Positions 20,133-32,738 of a stretch of 64,000 nt of DNA are shown in pieces (the stretch's first letter is position 1; the number at the start of each line of letters is the position of its first letter). The stretch is from contig JAOANR010000006.1 of NCBI GenBank assembly GCA_030278955.1, positions 59,571,060 through 59,635,059 of the forward strand, written 5' to 3'. Below the pieces are notes generated by a model, which was given only the letters and a program-made list of their open reading frames with translations, made no database searches and had not been told where the DNA came from. Source of the DNA: Hygrophila difformis. Lineage: Eukaryota > Streptophyta > Magnoliopsida > Lamiales > Acanthaceae. A program made the position numbers and the translations under genes.

Positions 20133-20891
20133 TATGTATTAATTAGGCATCATGTTGGTCATTCCTACATAAGAAAAAAGATGTTTATGCTTCGTCATGT
20201 TTTTGTTGAAAAATATCATTCGATAATCGATTACAAAAAAAAATGTGTAAACATAGTATTGGTAATTTATTTTTTGGTCCTATATATTCATAATTAATAT
20301 AATATCCAGCCAAATATATAAATAAATATATTACTATTCATACAATGTATAGTAAATATAATATAAATCAAAGAAAAGTCAAATTGATATAGATTAAAAA
20401 AGGTATTATTATAATATAATAGAAAATTAGTAAAAAAATATAATCTACACGAAAAATCGTTTGGTTCATCAAAGTTAATTCAAAGTTCATCGATGGTTAA
20501 AGAATAATTTAGAGAGGTTAAACACACATTAAAAAATATATACATTTATATTAATTTCAAATATTAAACATATTCAATAGAAAAATCGTTACACATCAAA
20601 AATTGAGTAATCATACGGGTCTTTGTGTTTTTAGTAATGAATATTATTAAACATAGTTTAGGACACTAACATATTTCTTATTAGTACCATGTATTATAAA
20701 CAGACATACATAAAGATTGGAGTAGAGGTACAAAATATTAATATCCAAATCGTGGGACATTCACATTCAAATAATAATAACTAAAGGAAGAATAAAATCA
20801 AAAATAAATCAAGACAGATTATCTATTAAATGTTAAGACAATTGAAGTAGAAAATGAAAGTATTTGTGATTAAGCTACAATGAGTGCTAAT
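20133..20891 (+). other. AT-rich intergenic DNA
   Basis: No gene, repeat family or structured element recognised between gene 2 and the minus-strand F-box-like gene. Confidence 0.5.
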
Positions 20892-22053
20892 TTAATGCAA
20901 CCATGGGGGATTACAAAAAATGCGACATTCCTTCGTTGCAATGCACATGTGGCATTTCAGGTCATCGAACATATAGTCCATATCCATATCAATCGGCGTC
21001 GCTGCAGGGATCTCATGGTACGGATTTTTACAAAAATTAACGGTAGCAGGTAGAAATAGTGAATTGTCAGTCCAAATGAGTTCCAAAATCAGAAGCACTT
21101 TATCCCGACTATGAACTAACAGATCCTTGTCTGAAATATATGGAACCATTCCATTCAAACCATCATTGATCAGCATCGGATCCTTCGAAGTCAACTGAAG
21201 GATAGACTTAAAATATCTCGAAGCATCATGACCACATTTGATTGACCATTCCAAACATGAAATACACCATTGGCGATTTTTCAGCAAGACGAACTCATCT
21301 GTACATGTTAATATATTATAAATCAATGATAGTTCAAATACAGAATTGTCTATAAAATCATCAGAAAAAACGAAGAATGTCACTTACGATCGTTTGACGC
21401 AATGTTATATCGTAATTGAATGAAATGAAACAACCATTATAAAAATCCAGCTTATTCCCTTTCAAGTCATCCAACATTGTATCAACAAACGAATCCATTG
21501 AGCATCGAACAAACACCTCCTCCGATTGTGCAGCCTTGAATAAAGTTTTGCAGCTGCATTATTAATAAACATTTATGGAAAAAATGAAATACACATTATA
21601 TTAATATCATAGAATTGAACATATATTATAAACATAAAATCATTGTTGAAACTTACCTAAATGCCATATTGAACAAACACTCCAACGACTCCTCGGATAC
21701 TTTAGCTGCAATCTCATTCAGTATCTCTACCGGCATGTCCATTAATGTCGTGACGCCACATACCGTACTCTCACCAATAAGGTTATCCTAAAACATGAAA
21801 TACAGAAGCAAACATACCAACAGGTAAAATATATGTAATAGAGATCAAAAGGAAAACAACGGATAAAAGAACGCTATCTAAATAAATCAAACGGAGATAT
21901 ATTAAAAGAAACATAGGACATATCCAAACTAACCGCATTGAATCAACCAAGTGCATATATACTAAATTCTGATGCAGAACTACCCGAATCAGACAGTGAT
22001 TCCACTTCATCAGACATATCACGAAGGCTGTTCGAATAATTAGCTGAATCCAT
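20892..22053 (-). CDS. F-box-like protein (At2g35280-like type), multi-exon, possibly broken
   Basis: Minus strand. The F-box exon is 21657-21787 (MPVEILNEIAAKV...LFNMAF), then exon 21388-21553 (completes SCK, then LFKAAQSEEVFVRCSMDSF), then exon 20892-21293 or 20892-21298 (WCISCLEWSIKCGHDASRYF, ending in a Cys/His-rich tail with CHMC and FCNPPWLH). F-box proteins recruit substrates to SCF ubiquitin ligases; the layout of an F-box followed by a repeat-like helical region and a Cys-rich end resembles the At2g35280-like family. An upstream exon (21934-22053) encodes an acidic Ser-rich N-terminus (MDSANYSNSLRDMSDEVES) and is in phase with the F-box exon, but contains an in-frame TGA. The last junction keeps frame only with an acceptor at 21294, not the better one at 21299. 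Either splicing differs or the gene is decaying. Confidence 0.55.
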
Positions 22054-23953
22054 CTACAATATTGATCCAAACTCTACCAATCAAAATCTAAATACAATAA
22101 AATCTTAAGTAGTAAATATTTTTTTATTAATGGACATGTAAAAACGCAAACAAAAAGACAATCAATTAGAATGCAAAGAGTGTAAAACAGTCTATCGATT
22201 GAATTAACAGAAACCAAAAAAAATGATAGATAGCTTCAAAGCAAATAATTAAAAAAATTAATATTTCAAAGTATCTAAACCGAAATGACAACAGATCAGG
22301 GCAACAAAACTATATAATGAGCAAAAGGGCAAAAAAAAAATAACGAATAAACAATACTAAAAATAACATACCTTGAAAGCCCAAGGGAATTCCTTCATAT
22401 TAAACGACTGGGTAACAAAACCTTCAAATTACAAAGAGAATCATCAGAGAAAAAAACAAATGACAGAGCACAAATGAGAAGTGGAAGAACTCAGATAGCA
22501 GACAACACCTCAGAAAGAGTAAACCTAACGATGAACAGGATTAGAATAATGTGTAAATGGTGTAGGTGGAGGTAGATATTAGTCAATTCAATATTGGACC
22601 GCTATTTCCACTTCAAGAAGCAAGCGTCTGAATAAGATTAATAATAATATCAGTTGATGGGATTTAATGCGAAAACACCTCATACATCAATTAATAAATT
22701 AAAAAGATTATTTCATTTTAAAAATAGATATTACAGAATCAACACACAAAAGAAAAAAATCAATTTGCATTGAAAGAGATATATAGTACAACAGATAAAA
22801 GAATAAAATGACGATGAAGAGAATGAAACCAAAATGTCACAACAATTGTATGAATATATCTTTATTCTATAAAAATTAAATAATACAGAGTGAATTAATG
22901 ATATGCTCAAGTAAAATTACATTTTTCATAGAAAAATTATGATTTTCATTAATTATTAAGGTGATATTAATATTGATATTTTATGATAAAAGATTAAATC
23001 ACCACATTCATTTTTGCATGTTTGGACCTGTATATTTATAAATACAAATAAGAATTATACCATACTATCTATTTGATGAATGCAACATCACGAAAAAATT
23101 TCGAACAATCCTCAGTTAAATGAAATTAATCCAAACAAAAAATAAAATCTTTATCTACGCATTAAAATAAAAGATTCAAAACTAATATTAAAATTTGCAC
23201 AATCAGTCCTAATTTTTTAGTATATTCGAAAAAATCATTGAAATATAGGTAAAGAGACAGAAGTGTAACAATCAGAAGTGTAATAAATTAGTGTCAGAAG
23301 AGTTGAATTTTGTTTGTTGAAAAATAACAATTCGACAGACTGAACACAGCATTCAAATAAATGATTTGAAGTTGGAAGTGGGATAAAATCCGATAATCAT
23401 CACTTGAGAGGATAGCAAATGACATTTTGCAGATTAATAAATTATTATTACTTTCAAAAGATAAAGAATACAATTGTTTAATTAGAAAAAAAAATTATAT
23501 GAACTATAAATAAACAATAAAGATTATAATTAGAGGTTATCCAATAAAAATTAAAAATTATAATTACTTCTATATCTTTAGACATTTATATCGTCTCTAG
23601 AAATCAGATAACATCTATATCTTTTATGAATGTTTTGAATTTTAGATTTATTTTGCAGAATAATAGTATTTGATTTATTATTATTATATTGGAGAATGTA
23701 TAATCATTCTAATTACTTAAGTTTGACATACAAACAAACTGCATGAGTGTCATAAACAAAAATAAAATATAAAATTTCAGAGGCAATTTTCATTTTTTTT
23801 TCCAAATTGAAGACGAAGAGTTGGAAAATGGGATACAAACATATAACTTGAAAACGGAAATGTTATAGATGACGTTCCAATAGGAAATTAGAACATGAAA
23901 ACAAAATTATAATATTTGATGCAGTGCAATCATCATCGTATTGAATGTCCTCT
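22054..23953 (-). other. AT-rich intergenic DNA with a probable 5' UTR exon
   Basis: Minus-strand GTATGT donor near 22372 ends a short segment that could be the 5' UTR exon of the F-box-like gene, with an acceptor near 22094. The rest has no gene. The stretch about 22975-23230 is a diverged duplicate of about 25000-25250. Confidence 0.4.
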
Positions 23954-24606
23954 TCAGCGGACGGGTGCAGCAGTCATTTGATCCACCGACAATGGACGAA
24001 GAAAACTCAAATCCTCATTTCGAACTGTTACTCGAAAGATGAACCTTTTATTCAGCAACACTTGTGATATATGCGAAGGAAAAGCCTCTCCCTAAATAAC
24101 GTACAAAACGTAAAAGAAATAAATTACAATGAAACGAACAAATATAAGTATAAATGGCTTATAAAAATATAACTTTATTAATATTACCTCAGTTAATCCA
24201 TTGAATAAAGAGACGGCATTCATTCCAAAAATAATTTCCGCCACTTGATTTCTAATGAGAAAATAGCATGTAGTTGTATAATCCGATACAATTATTCTCA
24301 ATCTATACCGCAGCAAAGGGCACTCCACGCTCTTCGCACAAGTAACGCAATAAAATGGACACCCGAGAAATTTCTTCACCTCACGCGAACACAAATTACA
24401 TGTATAAATATACCAACCGGCAGAGCGATCTATAGCGACAACAGTTGCACTGACATTGTAGGATCCAACCTACAAAATAGTAAAGAAAAATTACGAAATT
24501 TATAAAATTTAAAAAAATGAAAAAAAAAAAAGAATACAACAAAGCAACCAAGAAATTATAAAGTTACTTGTGACGAAGAATATATATCTTCAAGAGAGAG
24601 TTCCAT
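23954..24606 (-). CDS. Replication protein A 70 kDa subunit-like, C-terminal OB domain only
   Basis: Three minus-strand exons with matching phase-0 junctions: 24568-24606, 24188-24469 and 23954-24091, giving 152 residues. Exon 2 begins VGSYNVSATVVAIDRSAGWY and carries the RPA1 C-terminal zinc ribbon as two pairs, CNLC and CVTC, followed by an OB-fold strand pattern (RLRIIVSDYTTTCYFLI) and VAEIIFG. The last exon reads LLNKRFIFRVTVRNEDLSF, as at the end of plant RPA1-like proteins. RPA1 binds single-stranded DNA; this copy holds only the zinc-ribbon OB domain (DBD-C), whereas normal RPA1 has four OB folds, so it is either a truncated paralogue or a small stand-alone gene. The clean splice sites and open frame suggest coding potential. 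Plant Helitrons often carry RPA genes, so mobile origin is possible. Confidence 0.65.
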
Positions 24607-25845
24607 TGCCCTGGATATTAATCTAAAACTTCAATCGATTCATGAAATGTCTACGGATATTATAATGAATATATATATAAGACCATGAAATGTGGTACAT
24701 TTATTTGAAATTATGTATTTAGTATATTTTATATTACCTATGACATGTAAACGCAATAAAACCGAGCACACGAAAAGGTTGTATAATTAAGAAGACGTTT
24801 CATTTTTTTTACTGTAATGATTAAAATTACGAATAACTATGAATAAATGAGTAAATGTATAATTAAATAATAAATAGTTAAATAATGATACACTTATGTA
24901 AAATTACATTTTCCAACGGAATTATTTCCTAGAATAGGTACAGATTATAACATTTGTACGTTGAGATTACCTAGATACATTGATGATAAAAGATTAAAAT
25001 GTCAAATTGGTTTTTGCATTTTCGGTCCTATATTTACATTACCAATGAGATTGAGACGAACATACATCGCAATTATTCCATGCTATCTATATAATGAATG
25101 TACCATCGCGAATAAATTTCGATTAATATTGTAAAGGAAATTAATCCAAACTAAAAGAAAATTCTTTATCTATGCATTAAAATTAAAGATTAAAAACTAA
25201 TATTGAAATTTGCACCATTAGTCTTCATTATTGAGTAATTCCGAAAATAACAATGACGGTATGATAAAGAGACATATGTTGGAAGGTCACAATTATTACT
25301 ACTATGGAGGTACTGAAATCAAAACATAAAGAATGTTGAACTGTATTTATTAGAAATCTCATCATTGATGTGATGCATAAACGTAAATGATTGAATTAAG
25401 TTATTTATCGGAAAAATATAAATGAATCCATATAATGATGAAATATTTACTAAATTTTTTTATTTACAACAATCAAATGAATGTAAATTTGTTATTGATA
25501 GACAAAAGACTAAAGTGCAAAAAAATAAATCAAGTATATGTTACATTGTAAAAAATAATATTCTGTAAATGGAATAAGTAATTTAAGCATATGGATTCAA
25601 ATGAAGTCATTGATACAAAGACACTATACTTTCAAATATACAAAGTTAAATTTTAAAATATACTATTTCATTAAAGACTAAACCGAAAGAAATAAAAACC
25701 GATACAGAATAATAATAAATAAATTTATAATTATAGATTTCATAAGAATCGTATAAATCGAGTCCATCATATGCGTAGACTAAATTTACAAAAGGGGAAA
25801 TATCAGTACTTCTCATTTCAACGAATTCAATCATGAAATCAAAAA
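24607..25845 (+). other. AT-rich intergenic DNA with a duplicated block
   Basis: No gene recognised. About 25000-25250 resembles 22975-23230 and shares a GAGACTGAGACGAACATACAT-like core with about 13390. Confidence 0.4.
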
Positions 25846-25925
25846 TTACATAGATTCATCATATATTATGGGATTATATTTGGCCAACATCTTTCGAAGG
25901 CGAGGACGAATCTTCACAAACCAAA
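25846..25925 (-). pseudogene. Gene 3, 3' end fragment (separated from its 5' part by 20.9 kb)
   Basis: Minus-strand segment reading FVKIRPRLRKMLAKYNPIIY and ending in TAA at 25846-25848. It continues, in frame and without loss, the open frame that stops at 46791: the CCAAA at 25921-25925 is the target duplication copy, and the coding remainder is 25846-25920 (25 codons including stop). The position matches the basic C-terminus of genes 1 and 2. Confidence 0.7.
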
Positions 25926-26629
25926 TGTAACACCCCGGTTTTGGTAACCCAGGCCGGGGTGCCACCGCCGCACCTCCCTAGCAAGACACGGTTTCTCCGA
26001 GCTCACTAAAGAGATGCAAGGCTATGGTTTTCAGTATTTAAAATATTCAAACAGCCCATTCATATATAATTTAAAGATCATACATCAAAGTTGCAGCGGA
26101 AATTTTATTTGTGCAGCGGAAATAATGTATAAGGGCCAACATGGCCAAAACACGGGTTAAACAGGCCCGTTCATGATGTAATCCCCAAAAATTCCCAGTA
26201 TGCATATGATAATGCATATTCTTCATTCTCTGTAAGAAAAAGGGGATAAATGGTTTGGGTCAGCAAAAACGCGCTGAGTAAGTTAACACATAGCATGATT
26301 TAGGGGTTTCAAAGCCTTTAATTAAATTTAATAAACAGATGTTTGTAGGTAATACGCAATTTAAGTTAATCATCCACTAATAAATAAATGGCATGATTTA
26401 AAACATAGTTTTTCCATGTGATCATAATTCAACGTACATAGTAAAATGATTTGCAAGGCATAATTAAATAAATACTTAAAAATATTAAATCTTTTATTTT
26501 CCCGTTACGTAACCATTTCTCAATATTTTGTATAGCCGGCAATCCGGCGGCCGCAGCCGTATCGCATTTCAAGTACTTCATTGGCCGTCTTGGCACAGTT
26601 TCTCATGTCTCATGTTTCAAGTTTATATT

Positions 26630-27113
26630 TCAATTTCCATTCGGCAAGCATTATATTTCAATTGCCTTCCGGCAAGCATTATATTTCAATTGCCTTTCGG
26701 CAAGCAGGATATTTCAATTGCCTTTCGGCAAGCATTATATTTCAATTACCTTTCGGCAAGCAAAGTATTTCAATTGCCTTTCGGCAAGCAAGGTATTTCA
26801 ATTGCCTTTCGGCAAGCAAAGTATTTCAATTGCCTTTCGGCAAGCAAGGTATTTCAATTGCCTTTCGGCAAGCAAAGTATTTCAATTGCCTTTCGGCAAG
26901 CAAGGTATTTCAATTGCCTTTCGGCAAGCAAAGTATTTCAATTGCCTTTCGGCAAGCAAGGTATTTCAATTGCCTTTCGGCAAGCAAAATATTTCAATTG
27001 CCTTTCGGCAAGCAAGGTATTTCAATTGCCTTTCGGCAAGCAAAGTATTTCAATTGCCTTTCGGCAAGCAAGGTATTTCAATTGCCTTTCGGCAAGCAAA
27101 GTATTTCAATTGC
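26630..27113 (-). repeat. 28-bp minisatellite with GAAA-tetraloop hairpins, about 17 units
   Basis: Reverse-strand form of the unit seen at 15821-16103, with AAGCAAAGTA and AAGCAAGGTA spacer variants alternating. Nearly the same as 44377-44860. The long ORFs across it are by-products of the repeat. Confidence 0.9.
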
Positions 27114-28423
27114 CTTTCATCTCAAAGGGATTCCCAATCATTTAAACTTTAAAGGCTAATTTCATGTTTCGACAAGATTTCAAGATCTCTCAAGTTTTAA
27201 AATCGATCGATGTCACAGTTTGCGCCTTTTCAGTTTAAAAATCCATTTCTTAGGCGATTGATATGAAATTTTCACAGTAACTCAAAAACATCCCAACGAA
27301 CAACTTTCATGTTTTAAGTTTTCCGAAATTATGTGAGGAAACGGGTGAAATTTTACAATCTTTGCCGAGTATGAAATCTGCCAACTTTTCTAAAACAGCG
27401 CACTGATTTTCAAAAGAATATTTGACATAGCAAACGAGCTCCAAAATTTATGAAATTTTACAGGAACTTAAAAGACACCAAAATAAACAAGTTTTATTAG
27501 AGGCAAATTATGCAAATTCATCACGGATTAAGTCAGATTAATCAACTAAGTTCGGCCTTAAAATCTGTCTCAGTTTTCGAAAGGTTCATGCACCACAGAA
27601 TATGTTCGACGTGGTTTGGGGTAGCAAATCTTAATGAAAATGCATGAAATTTTACAGAGGTATTTAAGACTCATAGATCTACAACTTTCATGTTTAGCAC
27701 AAGTCCTAATTCGGCCTAGATCCAAGGTCAAAATGGCTAACAAGTTCGAGATTCAAACCTGCCGAAGTTCTAAGTTTGAAAAACGGGCAGCAGTGTTCAG
27801 ATTCGGTTTTTGGGCATCAAATCATAACGAAAAATTACGAAACTTTTACACAAGGTAGATCTACGTCTTAGGAACACTTTGTATGTTTTGAGTTTTCTCG
27901 TTTGAAGACTTTTAAGGGTTCGAAAAATTCATCCAAAAACGCTGCGCGCGTATGAAACCGCTTTTGACAGATTTTATTAATTTTCTTGAGTTGAATCTTC
28001 TATGTTTGGTTGCATTTTAAGTCACCCAAAACCATAGTAAGGTTAACTTACAAAGATTGTGTTCTTGAGTCGTCCAAACACCTACGAACGGATCTACGAA
28101 ACGCAAGGTTCCCGACTTTGGCCACGAACGTATTTGCAATCAACGATTCAAGAGTTAGATTGGGGATTTGAGAGGAAAAACGAGATTGAGAACCTAAGAT
28201 ACTACTTACCAAAGATCTAAGCACTGTGATCCTTGATCTACACACTTCCTTGGTCGGATTTGGTTGCCGGAAAGTTGCCGGAAGTTCGTCGGAAGTTCGC
28301 CGGAAAGGTGTTTTGGCTTTGGGAGAGTTTGGGATGAAGAAGGGATTTGAAAGGATGATAATGGGGTGTTGGGGGTGTATTTTTGCCATTAAAGAGACAA
28401 AAATCCGACAAGTGATCGGCTGC

Positions 28424-28546
28424 TACAGTACCCGCACGTGCTACAGTAGTGCTACAGTACTGCTACAGTACTGCTACAGTAGACACGTGCTACAGTAGTG
28501 CTACAGTAGACACGTGCTACAGTAGTGCTACAGTAGTGCTACAGTA
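28424..28546 (+). repeat. CTACAGTAG palindromic repeat array (expanded)
   Basis: About ten GCTACAGTA units joined by GT, C or GACACGT. The corresponding array at 46163-46240 is shorter. It ends exactly at the junction with family C sequence. Confidence 0.85.
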
Positions 28547-28551
28547 AGATA

Positions 28552-29655
28552 TTGGAAATCCCGAGTTGGAAGTGGGATAGTATCTCTATGGATTTCATTT
28601 CGGGATTACCACGATCACCAAGAGGAATGAATAAGATATGGGTGATTGTCGATAGGCTAACGAAGACGGCCATTTTTATTCCAATGAAGGACACTTGGAC
28701 CATGGACCAATTAGAAAGGGCGTATATTGACAATGTGGTACGAAGACACGGGGTGCCACATGACATTATCTCCGATAGAGACAGTAGATTTGTCTCTCAC
28801 TTTTGGATCAAGTTACAAGAAGCCCTCGGTACGCAGATTAAGATGAGCACCGCATTCCACCCAATGACGGATGGACAAACTGAGAGAACAATCCAAACGT
28901 TGGAAGACATGCTGAGAGCTTGCGTCCTAGAGTTTAAGGGTAGCTGGGAAAATCATTTACCCCTAATTGAATTTTCCTACAACAATAGCTACCACGCTAG
29001 CATCGGCATGGCACCATTCGAGGCATTGTATGGTCGAAGGTGCCGAAGTCCGTTGAGTTGGGAAGGGAGTGATAAGACAGTGGTAGTAGGACCACAACTC
29101 GTAGAAGATATGACCCAACAAATCAAAGTGATTCGAGGAAAGATGAAAGCGGCCCAGGACCGACAGAAAAGTTATGCCGATGTGAGACGGCAAGACCTAG
29201 AATTTCAAGTTGGGGATAAGGTCATGTTAAAGATATCACCGATGAAGGGGGTTATGCGTTTTGGCAAACGAGGAAAGTTAAGCCCTCGATATATAGGACC
29301 TTATGAAATTCTAGAAAAAGTCGGGAATTTAGCATATCGTCTAGCCTTACCGCCACAATTGGCTAGAGTTCACAACGTGTTCCACATATCACAATTGAAG
29401 AAGTATGTGCACGATCCGACCCATGTACTCCAACCGGAAGGAATTGAATTGGATGATGACTTGAGCTATGAGGAAATTCCGGTACGAATACTCGATGTTA
29501 AGGAGAGAGTAACAAGGAACAAAGCCGTGAGAATGGTCAAGGTTCTTTGGTCGAACCATGAAAGTGAAACGGCGACATGGGAGTTAGAATCCGACATGAA
29601 GGAGCGTTACCCGACCCTATTCCAAAACGGTGCAACCGCAGTTATGGGGACATAA
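28552..29655 (+). CDS. Family C integrase core, C-terminus and chromodomain, partial upstream copy
   Basis: 367-codon open segment from just after the integrase zinc region to the stop. It contains the DDE core ([23 protein letters not shown]), the integrase C-terminal region and the chromodomain ([24 protein letters not shown]). Unlike the downstream copy it has CAA, not TAA, at the codon equivalent to 39228-39230, so this stretch is undamaged. It lacks everything 5', including a start codon of its own. Confidence 0.88.
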   Translation: MEIPSWKWDSISMDFISGLPRSPRGMNKIWVIVDRLTKTAIFIPMKDTWTMDQLERAYIDNVVRRHGVPHDIISDRDSRFVSHFWIKLQEALGTQIKMSTAFHPMTDGQTERTIQTLEDMLRACVLEFKGSWENHLPLIEFSYNNSYHASIGMAPFEALYGRRCRSPLSWEGSDKTVVVGPQLVEDMTQQIKVIRGKMKAAQDRQKSYADVRRQDLEFQVGDKVMLKISPMKGVMRFGKRGKLSPRYIGPYEILEKVGNLAYRLALPPQLARVHNVFHISQLKKYVHDPTHVLQPEGIELDDDLSYEEIPVRILDVKERVTRNKAVRMVKVLWSNHESETATWELESDMKERYPTLFQNGATAVMGT

Positions 29656-29904
29656 CTGTAATCTTAAGGGGGAGAGGATGTAACGACCCGAATATTTTGT
29701 ATCCCAAATGAACAAATTCAAATTGTTTTGAACTACGTAATGACTTGATCCCTTCACGGGGTACGTAGGCAACTTGGAAATTTCAATTCTGGGTTCAGTC
29801 GAATAATATCAAACAACAAAACACAATGATACAATCGCAATCAATCAATCGGTCAATAAGTCGCGCAACTTCGGGGACGAAGTTGATTCTTAAGGAGGGT
29901 AGAT
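29656..29904 (+). other. Family C 3' UTR with two polypurine tracts (upstream copy)
   Basis: The first tract AAGGGGGAGAGGA is followed by TGTAACGACCCG from 29679; the second, AAGGAGGGTAGAT, abuts the LTR at 29905. The copy at 39765-40013 matches. Confidence 0.65.
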
Positions 29905-30835
29905 TGAAATACCATAGAAATTGCCCGATATATATGTATGAATATATATTTTGATCAATTCACTAAGTAGATTTTTAATCAAATCTATATATATTTATAT
30001 GTTCAAATATGTGCTTAAAGATTAGTATATTATTTTCTACAAAACATACTTTGAAAAATTATATATATTTGTCTTTTCAAATAAATATATGGATTTCAAT
30101 ATCAAGTGTAATAAGTATATGGTTCATAGAATATTTTAAATCCATATACAAGTTTATATACACATATATACCTTGGTCTTGAAATAATCTTTCCAAACAT
30201 GTACACATGTATATACATGTATATATTTACATGTTTAAATTATAATGAGAATTATCTATTTTCTATATATCCTTGATTAATCATTCTACCCATATTTTTT
30301 TTATTATGGAATTATTCTAGAATGCCATAATATAATTGGGACTATGGTTTGAAATTGTAGGGTGGAATATTAATCATATCTTGTCATTTTCAAATAAAGA
30401 ATATATTCCTTTTTGAAGCTATTTATGACTTATAAGATCACAAAAATTCTCACATTATGATTTTTTTAAGATAAGAATCTTAATATATATATATAAAAAA
30501 AAAAAAAAAAAAGTTACTGTAGCATGCTACTGTAGCACGCTACTGTAGCATGCTACTGTAGCAGTCGGGCATTATGCATTTTTGGTGACTTTTTGCCATT
30601 TTTTGGGTCCCAAAGGTGGGAATCTTGATCTATCACGGGGGAGGCATATTTTGGATGATTATTAGATGTCCCTAACACCCCATTTCAGTCTTCAACACTC
30701 AATAATTCATCCCAAAATTCTCCCAAACTCTCCCAAAGCCAAAACACTCTTCCGGCGACTTTCCGGCAACTTTCCGGCAATCAAATCCAACCAAGGTAGT
30801 GTGTAGATCAAGGATTTGCAGGCATTGGATTGTTG

Positions 30836-32738
30836 GTAAGGTGTAAATCAAGTTTCCTTATTGCTTTAAGATCATAATCAACCTTCTAACTTACGGATCT
30901 TTACTTGCAAAACACGTTCGTAGCCAAAGGAGAAGAAGAACGTGTTGCGTAGATCCGTTCGTGGCGATTTTGGACAAATCGATCAACTCTAGAACGTTCA
31001 AGAACTCACTCACTGTAAGTTAATACCTTCCATATCAATATGGGTGGTTTAAAGACATCCGAAACATTGGATCTTAAACGAAACGTTGAAATCAAACCTA
31101 AAAACCCCAATCTACGTATTTTCTGAAATCCGAGCAAAACTCTTACTTCGAGCGTTCAAACCTGAAAACTCAAAACTAAGATTTTGATCCTAAGATCTTA
31201 AGCTATATTGTGTAAAAATTTCAGAAATTTTCATCAAGTTTTGATACCCCAAATCAAGTCGGACATATTCTGCGTTTTTAAGAATTTTCAAAAGTTGACA
31301 GATTTCATAACTGAACTTGATGAGCTTATTTCTATCATTTCTAGTCCGAACCAATCTTCATGATCTAAACAAAAGTTGTAGATCTATGAGTCTTGAATAC
31401 CTCTGTAAAATTTCATGCACTTTCATTAAGATTTGCTATCCCAAACCGCGTCGAACATATTCTGTGGTGCATGAACCTTTCGAAAACTGAGACAGATTTT
31501 AAGACCGAACTTAGTAGATTAATCTGACTTAATCCGTGATGAATTTGCATAATTTGCCTCTAATAAAACTTGTTTATTTTGGTGTCTTTTAAGTGCCTGT
31601 AAATTTTCAGAATTTTTGGAGTTCATTTGATATGTTAAAAAGTCAAATCTTTGACAGATGTCAAACCTGAATCCTGACAGCATACTATTTGTGTAGAAAA
31701 CTTGATTTTTGACATGCTTCCCATCATTTTTCCGAAAAACTCAAAACATGAAAGTTGTTCATTGGGATGTTTTTGAGCTACTGTGAAAATTTCAGATCAA
31801 TCGCCTAAGAAATGGATTTTTAAACTGAAAAGGCGTAAACTGTGACATCGATCGGTTTTAAACTTGTGAAATTTTGAAATTTCTAAACAACGATCGAAAT
31901 CTTGTGATACGATAAAGCTGTATTTTTGGAAATCCCGTTACACTAAAGTTGAAACGATATCGGTTACATTGGGGGGTGAGTGCTCTGCAGGGTGCCCTCC
32001 TAATTATTCATTTTGTGCCTAAACGGCAATGATTATTACGCGCGAAAGATTGCCAAAACGGCATCTTATATTTTTGGGCCTATCCTCTCGGGTGTATCCG
32101 TGTGGGTTACTCGAGGCTTGACGGAGCGGTACTGGATATGGCGTATTTGGTCACAAGAGACCAACGGCCTACCCTCTCGAGTGTGTTCGTATGGGTTACT
32201 CGAGGCTCGACGGAGTGGTACTGGGTATGGCGAATCGGCTGCGGCCGCCGGAATACCGGCTAAATGAGATGATACTTATGAAATTGGCTGAGGCCGCCGG
32301 ATCACCGGCTAAATGATATATATATTGTTGAGATGATGGCGTAACGGGAAATATATTAAAAAGCTCAGATTTTATGAAATTGGCTGCGGCCGTCGGATTG
32401 CCAGCTAAATTAATATTGTTGAGATGGTGGCGTATCGGGGAGAATTTTTTTTAAAAAAAAAAAAAAAAAGCTCAAATTTTCATTTACTTACTTACGGCAT
32501 TATTCATGTTTTTAAATCATGTCTTAAATAATTGCCCATGCTTAAGTTTTAAATTATGAAATTAAATGTGTCTTTAAAGTATGCAATTACATTCGCATTT
32601 TTAAAATGTTTTTATGCATGGCAAAAAGTTTTATCTTAATTATTAAAAATCTAACCCCTTTATTGCTATGAAAGGATTGACTTACTCAGTATTTTATAAT
32701 ACTGATAAAAACCGTTGTTCATTTTTTTTCTGTTACAG
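30836..32738 (+). other. Predicted intron within family C LTR
   Basis: Donor TTG|GTAAGG at 30836 and acceptor TTTTCTGTTACAG ending at 32738, placed as in families A and B. The matching pair in the other LTR ends at 42870. Inferred from sequence only. Confidence 0.45.
32686..32705 (+). other. Hairpin TCAGTATT-TTAT-AATACTGA before the acceptor
   Basis: Perfect 8-bp stem at the position where family A has TCAGTAC/GTACTGA and family B has TCAGC/GCTGA. Repeated at 42818-42837. Confidence 0.7.

Larger units (their letters stand above)
25926..28550 (-). repeat. Family B 3' LTR, truncated (U3 start missing)
   Basis: Near-identical to 43668-46240 but lacks the roughly 550 bp that form the U3 start in the right copy. 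The break falls in a CTACAGTAG repeat array and joins straight to family C integrase sequence at 28551. Confidence 0.85.

Noticed and set aside
26630..27113. CRISPR-like regular repeats
   Set aside because: Head-to-tail minisatellite without unique spacers, in a plant LTR.
28048..28389. 113-codon minus-strand frame (also 45790-46131 and 60021-60458)
   Set aside because: LTR leader sequence near the predicted donor, not conserved as protein.
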